Assembly (NCBI GenBank): GCA_030592205.1
Contig: JAUVKA010000104.1
Span: forward strand, 1 to 10,220
Length of the DNA stretch: 10,220 nt
Origin: Bacteroidota bacterium
Lineage (GTDB): Bacteria; Bacteroidota; Bacteroidia; Bacteroidales; UBA12481
Direction: 5' to 3'
Made by a program: the position numbers and the translations under genes. This document shows positions 1 to 5,925 of this stretch, in pieces; positions within the stretch are counted from its first letter, which is position 1, and each line of letters begins with the position of its first letter. Below the pieces are notes generated by a model, which worked only from the letters and a program-made list of their open reading frames with translations, was not told the DNA's origin and searched no databases.

Positions 1-11
1 AAGGCACAAGT

Positions 12-36
12 AAGTGTTAAGTAAAAAGTGTTAAGT
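12..36. repeat. Short direct repeat AAGTGTTAAGT, two copies
   Basis: The 11-mer AAGTGTTAAGT occurs at 12-22 and again at 26-36, separated by three A residues. It sits in the 179-base gene-free stretch downstream of gltX, followed by purine-rich DNA (about 55-92). Bases 110-125 can form a 6-bp stem (TTTCAG/CTGAAA), but no T-run follows it on the minus strand, so I do not call it a terminator for gltX. I know similar AAGTGTTAAGTG runs as intergenic simple repeats in Bacteroidota from general familiarity, not from a search. No coding gene is supported in 1-179. Confidence 0.5.
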
Positions 37-179
37 GAAAAAGAAGAGCGTTCACTATGGGAAAAGGAAGGGGAAAAGTAAAAGGACAAGGGTTTTTCGG
101 ACTTTTTCCTTTCAGAAAGCTGAAAATATGGATTCTTCATTGACAGAGATTTGAATGAAAACTTCATAAGAACAAAACG

Positions 180-1874
180 CTAAGCTAATATCTTAATTGC
201 CTGTTGAATCCGTCGTATTGTTTCTTCCTTTCCTAAAACTTCAATGATATCAAATACCCCAGGCCCCTTCGGAGCACCAACTAAAGCTAATCGCAATGGA
301 TTCATTATCATCCCCATCCCTAATTCCTCCTTCGCAATCCATTCCTTTATATTTGTCTCAATTACTTGAGCCCTGAGCCCTGAACCTTCACTTGAGCCCT
401 GAGCCTTGAGCCCTGAGCCTTCAATAACCTGAATCACCTGAATCATCCTCTCTTTTGTTCCCTCTTTCCAACCTTTCTTCACCATCTTAGCATCATACTC
501 CTCTGGTGCCTCAAAAAAGAAATAAGCCTGATCCCAAAAATCAGTCAGAAAATTCATCCGCTCCTTCACAAGCCCTATAACTTTTACCCCTTCGACTCCG
601 CTCAGGGACCGGGTATTACCCAAATCATCTGAATCACCCAAATCATCTGAATCACCCGAATCACCTGAATCACCCAAATCACCCGAATCACCTGAACCCC
701 CAACAACGCAAAACAATTCGGCATCAGTCTTCTGCTGAATGTATTGATGATTAATATTCTTCGCTTTCTCCGGATCAAACCTGCTGCCAGATTTACCCAC
801 ACGCTCCAGACTGAAAATCTCCACCAATTGGTCCATTGAAAATATCTCTTGTTCCGTACCGGGATTCCAGCCCAAAAGAGCCAGCATATTAATAAAGGCC
901 TCAGAAAGATATCCCGATTCCCTGTATCCTGATGATGTTTCTCCTGTTTCCGGACTTTTATACTCGATAGGGAAAACCGGAAATCCCAGCTTGTCACCAT
1001 CCCTTTTACTCAACTTTCCATTTCCGGAAGGCTTCAGGATTAATGGCAGGTGCGCAAACTGGGGCATGTCTGATGCCCAGCCAAGGGCCTTATAGAGCAT
1101 CACATGCAGAGGTAAAGATGGAAGCCACTCTTCTCCGCGAATAACATGTGAAATTTTCATAAGATAATCATCCACCACATTTGCCAGATGATAAGTTGGC
1201 ATTCCATCAGACTTAAACAACACTTTATCATCAAGCGAAGCGGTATTCACCCGAACCTCACCACGAATCAAATCCTGCATCACAATCTCCTCATTTTCCG
1301 GAAACTTAAACCTGATCACATAAGGCTCTCCTTCGGCAATCATCCTTTTCACCTCCTCCTCCGGCAAAGTCAAAGAATTTCTCAACTCCATTCTGTAAGT
1401 CGAGTCATAAGCAAACTTCCCTCCCTTTTGCCCTGAGCCTTCACCTGAACCCTGAGCCTTGAGCCCTGAGCCTTGAGCCTTGAGCCCTGATTCTTGATCC
1501 TTACTTTTGCCTTCTGCCTCTTGCCTTTTGCCTTCAAGTTCTTCCGGCGTATCAAAAGCATAATACGCCCAATCTGAATTGATTAGCAGATCAGCATATT
1601 GGCGATAAATTTCCTTTCTTACAGATTGTTTGTAAGGCCCATATTCACCTCCTTCTCTTATTCCCTCATCTATATTTATCCCGCACCATGCAAGCGATTC
1701 CATTATATATTCCTCCGCACCCGGCACATATCGATTCTGGTCGGTATCTTCGATCCGGAGGATCATGGTTCCCTTGTTATGTCGTGCAAAAAGGTAGTTA
1801 AAAAGAGCCGTCCTCACACCACCCATGTGTAGTGGACCAGTGGGAGAAGGGGCAAAACGGACTCGACAGTTCAT
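180..1874 (-). CDS. gltX: Glutamyl-tRNA synthetase with three repeat-derived insertions
   Basis: This cytoplasmic class I aminoacyl-tRNA synthetase charges tRNA(Glu) with glutamate using ATP. The product is 564 aa. The N-terminal Rossmann fold starts RFAPSPTGPLHMGG, with the HIGH-class motif as HMGG at residues 16-19. The class I KLSKR motif is at 287-291, with GYRESGYL and LALLGWNPG just after it, followed by a C-terminal anticodon-binding domain ending near KEETIRRIQQAIKIL. The ATG at 1872-1874 is chosen because it directly precedes the conserved N-terminus. Family members in this phylum are, from memory, about 500-510 aa. The excess is explained by low-complexity segments at about residues 114-153, 392-432 and 478-504. 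All catalytic motifs are intact and the frame is open throughout, so I read it as functional. It appears to be monocistronic, with its own -7 box upstream and the tsf terminator before that. Confidence 0.97.
   Translation of the reverse strand: MNCRVRFAPSPTGPLHMGGVRTALFNYLFARHNKGTMILRIEDTDQNRYVPGAEEYIMESLAWCGINIDEGIREGGEYGPYKQSVRKEIYRQYADLLINSDWAYYAFDTPEELEGKRQEAEGKSKDQESGLKAQGSGLKAQGSGEGSGQKGGKFAYDSTYRMELRNSLTLPEEEVKRMIAEGEPYVIRFKFPENEEIVMQDLIRGEVRVNTASLDDKVLFKSDGMPTYHLANVVDDYLMKISHVIRGEEWLPSLPLHVMLYKALGWASDMPQFAHLPLILKPSGNGKLSKRDGDKLGFPVFPIEYKSPETGETSSGYRESGYLSEAFINMLALLGWNPGTEQEIFSMDQLVEIFSLERVGKSGSRFDPEKAKNINHQYIQQKTDAELFCVVGGSGDSGDLGDSGDSGDSDDLGDSDDLGNTRSLSGVEGVKVIGLVKERMNFLTDFWDQAYFFFEAPEEYDAKMVKKGWKEGTKERMIQVIQVIEGSGLKAQGSSEGSGLRAQVIETNIKEWIAKEELGMGMIMNPLRLALVGAPKGPGVFDIIEVLGKEETIRRIQQAIKILA
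363..443 (-). repeat. Repeat segment 3 within gltX (residues about 478-504)
   Basis: Read on the minus strand, two copies of the 9-bp unit TTCAGGTGA-type (plus-strand 425-442) are followed by several TCAGGGCTCAAG-type units (about 365-421). They encode IQVIQVIE and then GSGLKAQGSSEGSGLRAQ. The segment lies in the anticodon-binding domain between the conserved blocks KKGWKEG and EWIAKEE. The flanking protein is normal GluRS, so the repeat replaces or expands a local linker or helix without breaking the frame. Confidence 0.85.
579..701 (-). repeat. Repeat segment 2 within gltX: nine 9-bp units plus a CTGAGCGGAGTCGAAGGG-like element
   Basis: Nine tandem 9-bp units (plus-strand variants TCACCCAAA, TCATCTGAA, TCACCCGAA and TCACCTGAA) fill 616-696 and encode an SGD/LGD/SDD peptide at residues 394-418. 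Immediately beside it, 587-613 carries CCCTTCGACTCCGCTCAGGG-like DNA, encoding RSLSGVEG. Together they stand between IQQKTDAEL and VIGLVKER, where related GluRS proteins have an ordinary helical stretch. I recognise the second element as resembling a widespread interspersed repeat, from familiarity and not from a search. Confidence 0.88.
1416..1535 (-). repeat. Repeat segment 1 within gltX (residues about 114-153)
   Basis: Minus-strand DNA reads as GGCAAAAGGCAAGAGGC-type units (about 1505-1535), then TCAGGGCTCAAGGC-type units (about 1431-1493), then GGCAAAAGGGAGGG. The product is EGKRQEAEGKSK followed by two SGLKAQG repeats and a Gly/Ser-rich stretch. It interrupts the connecting-peptide region between DTPEEL and FAYDSTYRMELRNSL, which are contiguous or nearly so in the family as I recall it. 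The same SGLKAQG unit reappears at 365-421. Confidence 0.85.
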
Positions 1875-1894
1875 GATAGATATATTTTAGTTAC

Positions 1895-1902
1895 CAAAAT
1901 TA
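1895..1902 (-). promoter_or_regulatory. Candidate -7 box for gltX
   Basis: The minus strand reads TAATTTTG, a full match to the Bacteroidota -7 consensus TAnnTTTG. It lies 20 bases upstream of the gltX ATG, which would give a leader of roughly 10-15 nt. The -33 region has only a T-run and no clear TTG, so the promoter is incomplete by sequence. Confidence 0.45.
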
Positions 1903-1958
1903 ATCAATAAGGATAAGAAAAAAGCAGGTTACTCAATAGTGTTATATTATTGGGCTAT

Positions 1959-1996
1959 AAAAAAAAGCCCCCTTTACCTGGCATCAGGAAAGGGGG
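1959..1996 (-). terminator. Rho-independent terminator of the ribosomal operon
   Basis: The stem pairs CCCCCTTT (1968-1975) and CCTG (1977-1980) with CAGG (1985-1988) and AAAGGGGG (1989-1996), with loop GCAT and one bulged A at 1976. On the minus strand the stem is followed by G and a run of eight T residues (complement of A 1959-1966). This is a canonical intrinsic terminator placed just after the tsf stop codon, and it separates the operon from gltX. Confidence 0.9.
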
Positions 1997-2022
1997 TCTT
2001 GGGGGTAATTTAAAATTTTATT

Positions 2023-2853
2023 CTAGTTGTTCAGAGCAAACCGAACAAAACTATTCACTGTCAGGGCTTTATCTACTTGTTTCAGGTAATCAGCCACAGA
2101 AATTTTATTATCCTTAATAAACGACTGGTTAAGCAGTGTGTTTTCTCTAAAGAATTTGTTCAGCTTTCCTTCAGCAATCTTATCAATTATAGCTTCTGGT
2201 TTACCCTCTTGTATTGCAATTTCTCTTCCAATTTCCAACTCTTTATCAATGATTTTCTGAGGAACATTGCTTTTATCAACGGAAACGGGGCTCATAGCAG
2301 CTACCTGCATGGCAATATCCTTAGCTATTTGCAACTCAATATCTCCAAGGCTCAAACTTACAAGGGTAGCAAGTTTATTACCAGGATGGATATATGGAAT
2401 TACATAAGGGCTCTCTTCTTTGCCATAGAATGACAACTCGATTTTTTCTCCAATTACACCAGACTGTGTAATTACTTCCTCACCAATATTCTTTCCATCA
2501 ACAGTTAAAGCTTTAAGTGCTTCAATATCTGCAGGCATATTCTCAAGGGCAACCTTGGCAACAGAATAGGCAAAGTTTATAAAATCATCATTCTTAGCAA
2601 CAAAGTCTGTTTCACAATTCAGAACGATCAATGCTCCCTTTGTATTTTCTTCGTTGGTAATAGCTATTACTGCACCTTCAGTGGCATCCCGCTCAGCTCT
2701 TTTACTAGCGATTTTTTGTCCTCTTTTTCTGAGAATATCTATAGCTTGTTCGAAATCGCATTCTGTTTCTTTGAGTGCATTCTTGCAATCCAGCATACCA
2801 GCTCCGGTCATTTTACGGAGTTTTGCAACATCGGCTGCTTTTATATCGGCCAT
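2023..2853 (-). CDS. tsf: Translation elongation factor Ts
   Basis: EF-Ts is the guanine-nucleotide exchange factor that releases GDP from EF-Tu in the cytoplasm. The 276-aa product has an N-terminal UBA-like domain (about residues 4-40: VAKLRKMTGAGMLDCKNAL). This is followed by RGQKIASKRAERDATEG and the hallmark TDFVAKN at 82-88, whose Asp-Phe contacts the EF-Tu nucleotide site in characterised homologues. The core dimerisation domain follows, including HPGNKLATLVSL and a second exchange-domain half with KDIAMQVAAMSP. The length is normal for Bacteroidota. It starts with ATG 63 bases after the rpsB stop and is the last gene of the rplM-rpsI-rpsB-tsf operon, ahead of the strong terminator at 1959-1996. 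Confidence 0.98.
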   Translation of the reverse strand: MADIKAADVAKLRKMTGAGMLDCKNALKETECDFEQAIDILRKRGQKIASKRAERDATEGAVIAITNEENTKGALIVLNCETDFVAKNDDFINFAYSVAKVALENMPADIEALKALTVDGKNIGEEVITQSGVIGEKIELSFYGKEESPYVIPYIHPGNKLATLVSLSLGDIELQIAKDIAMQVAAMSPVSVDKSNVPQKIIDKELEIGREIAIQEGKPEAIIDKIAEGKLNKFFRENTLLNQSFIKDNKISVADYLKQVDKALTVNSFVRFALNN

Positions 2854-2900
2854 GATTATTGTTGATTAATGGGTTATTAGTTTAGAATAATTTGATTGAC

Positions 2901-2920
2901 CTGATCATGAAAATGATCAG
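2901..2920 (-). other. Stem-loop spanning the rpsB stop codon
   Basis: CTGATCA (2901-2907) pairs perfectly with TGATCAG (2914-2920) across a 6-base loop. The rpsB stop codon (2917-2919) lies inside the stem. No T-run follows on the minus strand, so this is not a standard terminator. It could be an mRNA processing, stability or partial attenuation element between rpsB and tsf. The function is inferred only. Confidence 0.5.
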
Positions 2921-3771
2921 TCTTTCTTTTCAGCTTCACCTTTTGCGGGGGCTTCTTCACCCACAACTTTTTTTCCTAATGATCTTCTGGAGGAAGTTTT
3001 TCTGGAAGCAGTTTTTTCTCCCTTGCCCGGAGCTTTTGAACTTGATCTTTTAGCCTTCTGTTCAGCTTCATTATCTTTTTCAACCTTCCTTTCATTCAAT
3101 CCCTGCTCAATGGCAGAGCACATAAGTTCTGTGACCAGGCTGATCGACTTAGAGGCATCATCATTTGCAGGTATCACAAAATCTATCAAATTTGGATCCG
3201 AATTTGTATCTACCATACCAATAACGGGAATATTGAGTTTCCTTGCTTCGTTTACAGCGATATACTCTTTGGATACATCCACAACAAACAATGCAGCTGG
3301 AAGGCGGGTAAGATCTTTTATACTCCCCAGCAACTTCTCCAGTTTGGCCCTCTGGCGTGTAATCTGCAGGCGTTCACGCTTCGACATGTGGTTGAAAGTT
3401 CCATCCGAAGCCATTTTATCAATGGTGCCCATTTTTTTAATGGCTTTACGCACAGTTGGGAAGTTGGTGAGCATTCCCCCTGACCATCGCTCAGTTACGT
3501 ATGGCATTCCAGTGGCCTTAACTCTTTCGGCAACAATGTCCTTAGCTTGTTTTTTGGTAGCAACAAACAGGATTTTCCGTCCTGATTTCGCAATACTTTT
3601 GAGAGCATCGGCCGCTTCATCAACTTTCACGACTGTTTTGTGAAGATCGATTATGTGGATTCCGTTACGCTCCATAAAAATAAATGGAGCCATATTAGGG
3701 TTCCATTTGCGCTTCAAGTGCCCGAAATGAACACCGGCGTCGAGTAATTCTGTAAAACTTGTTCTTGGCAT
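2917..3771 (-). CDS. rpsB: 30S ribosomal protein S2 (uS2)
   Basis: S2 is a late-assembling protein on the back of the 30S subunit, needed to recruit S1. The 284-aa product starts MPRTSFTELLDAGVHFGH and continues with RKWNPNMAPFIFMERNGIHIIDL. It also has TERWSGGMLTNFPTVRKAI (93-111) and the typical LPAALFVVDVSKEYIAVNEARKL and PVIGMVDTNSDPNLIDFVIPANDDA region (158-206). After about residue 229 there is a roughly 55-residue Lys/Ser/Glu-rich tail with low complexity, probably disordered; variable tails of this kind are common in S2 of this phylum. ATG start. It lies 95 bases after rpsI, with a hairpin in the gap that may be an autoregulatory leader, and 63 bases before tsf. Confidence 0.98.
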   Translation of the reverse strand: MPRTSFTELLDAGVHFGHLKRKWNPNMAPFIFMERNGIHIIDLHKTVVKVDEAADALKSIAKSGRKILFVATKKQAKDIVAERVKATGMPYVTERWSGGMLTNFPTVRKAIKKMGTIDKMASDGTFNHMSKRERLQITRQRAKLEKLLGSIKDLTRLPAALFVVDVSKEYIAVNEARKLNIPVIGMVDTNSDPNLIDFVIPANDDASKSISLVTELMCSAIEQGLNERKVEKDNEAEQKAKRSSSKAPGKGEKTASRKTSSRRSLGKKVVGEEAPAKGEAEKKD

Positions 3772-3798
3772 AATTATTAGTTTACCTTCTGTTTTGGC

Positions 3799-3835
3799 AA
3801 CCGACAGGTAGTCCGATGACGAAGTCCTGTCTGTT
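3799..3835 (-). promoter_or_regulatory. Hairpin in the rpsI-rpsB spacer, candidate S2 leader
   Basis: AAC.GACAGG (3799-3808) pairs with CCTGTC.GTT (3826-3835) with one internal mismatch, enclosing a 17-base loop in which GTC/GAC can pair further. It lies in the 95-base spacer immediately upstream of rpsB in the mRNA. In other bacteria S2 represses its own rpsB-tsf message through a structured 5' region, so an analogous role is plausible. A dispersed palindromic repeat is the alternative. No T-run is present on the minus strand, arguing against a terminator. Confidence 0.4.
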
Positions 3836-3866
3836 TAGATCCTAAACTACTTATAAAATAATTGGA

Positions 3867-4253
3867 TTAACGTTTGGAGAATTGGAAACGCTTCCGCGCT
3901 TTCGGACGGCCCGGCTTTTTCCTTTCAACAACCCTGGAGTCTCTGGTCATGAATCCATTTGCACGCAATACTGCTTTTGATTCAGGATCAATCTGAACCA
4001 AAGCGCGTGAAATAGCTAACCTGAGAGCTTCTGCCTGACCTTTTATGCCACCCCCGTCAAGATTTACGCGAATGTCATACTTGTCAGCCACTTCCAAGAG
4101 GTTAAGGGGCTGCTTCACAATATATTGAAGCTGACCAGCTGGAAAATAATCGGTATAATCCTTTTTATTTACCGTGATCTGCCCTTTGCCTTCGTTGAGG
4201 AAAATACGTGCAACAGCAGCTTTTCTTCTACCAATGGCATTTACTACTTCCAT
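3867..4253 (-). CDS. rpsI: 30S ribosomal protein S9 (uS9)
   Basis: S9 sits in the head of the 30S subunit, and its C-terminal tail reaches the P-site tRNA anticodon stem. The 128-aa product begins MEVVNAIGRRKAAVARIFL and has the family motifs GQITVN, LDGGGIKGQAEALRLAISRALV (66-87) and DSRVVERKKPGRPKARKRFQFSKR at the end. The terminal SKR is the tRNA-contacting tail and is intact. ATG start. It begins only 5 bases after the rplM stop, so the two are almost certainly translationally coupled, as is usual for L13-S9 pairs. Confidence 0.98.
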   Translation of the reverse strand: MEVVNAIGRRKAAVARIFLNEGKGQITVNKKDYTDYFPAGQLQYIVKQPLNLLEVADKYDIRVNLDGGGIKGQAEALRLAISRALVQIDPESKAVLRANGFMTRDSRVVERKKPGRPKARKRFQFSKR

Positions 4254-4258
4254 TTTTC

Positions 4259-4711
4259 TTATTTAAGATTTAAGTTGACTTCTTTGGGTTTTTGAGCCTC
4301 ATGAGGATGTTCAGAACCTACATAGACGTTTAGATTCCTAAACAATTCTCTACCCATTCTGGATTTTGGAAGCATGCCTCTTACAGCATGTTCTACCAAA
4401 AGGGCAGGGTTCTTATTAAACATCTGCTCCGGACTGGTGATTTTTTGACCACCAGGATAACCTGAATGTGAAAAATGCTCTCTGTCAGTCATTTTCTTGC
4501 CTGTCAGACGAACTTTTTCAGCATTAATAACGATTACATTGTCTCCACAATCAACATGAGGAGTGTAATTCGGCTTTCTCTTTCCTCTCAGCAACATTGC
4601 AACCTCTGAACAAAAACGTCCCAATACTGCATTAGAGGCATCAACAATAACCCATTCCTTGGTTACCGTCGTTTTATTTGCCGAAATGGTTTTGTAGCTT
4701 AATGTGTCCAC
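4259..4711 (-). CDS. rplM: 50S ribosomal protein L13 (uL13)
   Basis: L13 is an early-assembly 50S protein. The 150-aa product starts (M)DTLSYKTISANKTTVTKEW, which is the usual Bacteroidota N-terminus as I recall it. It continues with the family blocks LGRFCSEVAMLLRGKRKPNYTP, VDCGDNVIVINAEKVRLTGKK, SGYPGG and GMLPKSRMGRELFRNLNVYVGSEHPHEAQKP. The codon at that conserved first residue is GTG (4709-4711), not ATG; no in-frame ATG lies nearby upstream and later starts would cut conserved sequence. It is the first gene of the operon. A good promoter lies at 4784-4813, followed by a leader of about 65 nt that contains a hairpin. Confidence 0.97.
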   Translation of the reverse strand: MDTLSYKTISANKTTVTKEWVIVDASNAVLGRFCSEVAMLLRGKRKPNYTPHVDCGDNVIVINAEKVRLTGKKMTDREHFSHSGYPGGQKITSPEQMFNKNPALLVEHAVRGMLPKSRMGRELFRNLNVYVGSEHPHEAQKPKEVNLNLK

Positions 4712-4751
4712 TATAACCAGTTTTCAATAGTTAGTAATTCACTGATTTTAA

Positions 4752-4767
4752 AGGCAAACGTATGCCT
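4752..4767 (-). promoter_or_regulatory. Hairpin in the rplM 5' leader
   Basis: AGGCA (4752-4756) pairs with TGCCT (4763-4767) around a 6-base loop, inside the predicted untranslated leader of rplM. Ribosomal operons are often controlled by binding of one encoded protein to its own leader, and several such leaders have been described in Bacteroidia. The stem is short, so the regulatory role is only a suggestion. Confidence 0.35.
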
Positions 4768-4783
4768 CTGTTAAATTGGAGTG

Positions 4784-4813
4784 CAAAAATACAATTTATT
4801 TTTTATATCCCAA
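4784..4813 (-). promoter_or_regulatory. Promoter of the rplM-rpsI-rpsB-tsf operon
   Basis: On the minus strand, TTG (complement of 4811-4813) is followed after exactly 19 bases by TATTTTTG (complement of 4784-4791). Both boxes and the spacing fit the Bacteroidota primary sigma consensus TTG-N about 19-TAnnTTTG. The spacer is AT-rich. Transcription would start near 4777, giving a leader of about 65 nt before the GTG of rplM. Confidence 0.75.
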
Positions 4814-4876
4814 GTTTATTAAACTCAATTTTGTTGATAATCTTGTTGAAAAGTGCAATATTGTGTTTTGCGGCAA

Positions 4877-5800
4877 TCAGGCGGGGGTGATGGAAATTTT
4901 ATTAAAGATGCTTTTTGTGATCTTAAGAGCCTCGCATCCCTGCTCCAAACTTGAAACAGGCGACTGGTTATTTCGCAGGTTGTGCAAAAAGGAAAGGCAT
5001 TCTCCGGTAATGAACTCCGGATCATCCTCATCAACTTCGAATGCTGGAAATCCATTAAGGGGCCATATATTACTAAAGGATCCGGGTCCTGATATTCCCG
5101 GCTTGGCAAATGTTTCCATTGTGGCAGTTCCACTTTGCAAATCAACACGCAAAATATTTCTGTGCTGATAAACAGCTATACCAATACTTCTGTCTGGAGT
5201 GAAGGGATCAATTATCAGGTTGGCTACAGTTCCATTATGAAATTCCAGACGAACATGTATAATTGGGGGGAGGTCCTCACTAATATGCGTAAAATGCGAC
5301 TGAGCTTTTTTCAGTCCGTCCGGTACAAGAGAAATGCACATATCAATATCAGAAAGCAAGGAGTGGAAAAGTACATGCCCGTATTCATCACCACAAGACC
5401 CGAGATGGTGCTGCAAATCAATAAATTGCGGCTGTTGCACCAATTTGCTCATCGACCGGTATGCCGGATTATAGTGTTCGTGATGCCCTACCTGAACCTG
5501 TACTCGTGATTCTCTTGAAAGCTCCACCAATATGCAGGCCTGATCCGGAAACTTGCTAACCGGAAAACCAAATAAAACATGCCGGGATAATTTAACTGCC
5601 TGAATCGCGCATTCAATGTAAGCTGGAGCTGGAGCCGGAATCCATATCACATCCGAATCCAGGAAAACTTCTGATTTAGAAAATTGTTCAGGAGATGTCT
5701 CTGAAAAACTGCCGGATATGCGAAAATTAGAATCTCTGGAAAAACCGGAGAGCTTTTCTTCCCAAATGGCTTCGTTCGTAAGAATTCCTATAGCATACAT
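4877..5800 (-). CDS. Divergent Gfo/Idh/MocA-like oxidoreductase family protein
   Basis: The 307-aa protein has the overall plan of the Gfo/Idh/MocA family: an N-terminal nucleotide-binding-like domain (about 1-105), with DVIWIPAPAPAYIECAIQAVKLSRHVLFGFP resembling the strand-helix-strand before the catalytic EKP. Then come VGHHEHYNPAYRSM (105-116), the usual start of the C-terminal domain, and a substrate-domain sheet. Two hallmarks are missing. The dinucleotide GxGxxG is replaced by GILTNEA near residue 5, and EKP is replaced by FPVSKFP near 79-85. It may therefore not act as a dehydrogenase. I chose the ATG at 5800; in-frame TTG (5815) and GTG starts just upstream are possible. It lies upstream of the rplM operon and divergent from a surface-polysaccharide gene. 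The substrate is unknown. Confidence 0.75.
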   Translation of the reverse strand: MYAIGILTNEAIWEEKLSGFSRDSNFRISGSFSETSPEQFSKSEVFLDSDVIWIPAPAPAYIECAIQAVKLSRHVLFGFPVSKFPDQACILVELSRESRVQVQVGHHEHYNPAYRSMSKLVQQPQFIDLQHHLGSCGDEYGHVLFHSLLSDIDMCISLVPDGLKKAQSHFTHISEDLPPIIHVRLEFHNGTVANLIIDPFTPDRSIGIAVYQHRNILRVDLQSGTATMETFAKPGISGPGSFSNIWPLNGFPAFEVDEDDPEFITGECLSFLHNLRNNQSPVSSLEQGCEALKITKSIFNKISITPA

Positions 5801-5925
5801 ATCTTTCACTTGCAAAATAAAACTATTATTACGGACGTGATACTGTTTTTTTTAGATACTTTTCAATAGCTTCATGTGGAAAACCTAACTTAGTGGGCTG
5901 AAAAAACAAAAAATAAATCAGGAAA

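Noticed and set aside
110..125. TTTCAG/CTGAAA hairpin downstream of gltX as a terminator
   Set aside because: Only six weak pairs and no T-run on the minus strand after the stem.
616..696. Tandem array considered as a CRISPR or other spacer array
   Set aside because: Units are 9 bp with no spacers, lie inside an intact coding frame, and no cas-like gene is present.
602..1000. Minus-strand ORF with a VIRVIWVIQVI-type repeat peptide
   Set aside because: It is the 9-bp array and flanking gltX read in another frame; gltX in the correct frame is unmistakable.
180..1874. gltX as a pseudogene because of the inserted repeats
   Set aside because: The frame is continuous, both class I signature motifs are intact and the repeats keep the phase.
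3023..3643. 206-codon plus-strand ORF opposite rpsB
   Set aside because: It is the reverse complement of a strongly conserved ribosomal protein gene, with no recognisable domain.
4776..5509. Plus-strand ORFs opposite the Gfo/Idh/MocA-like gene (4776-5168 and 5135-5509)
   Set aside because: The products look like antisense translation, and the minus-strand frame has family features over its full length.
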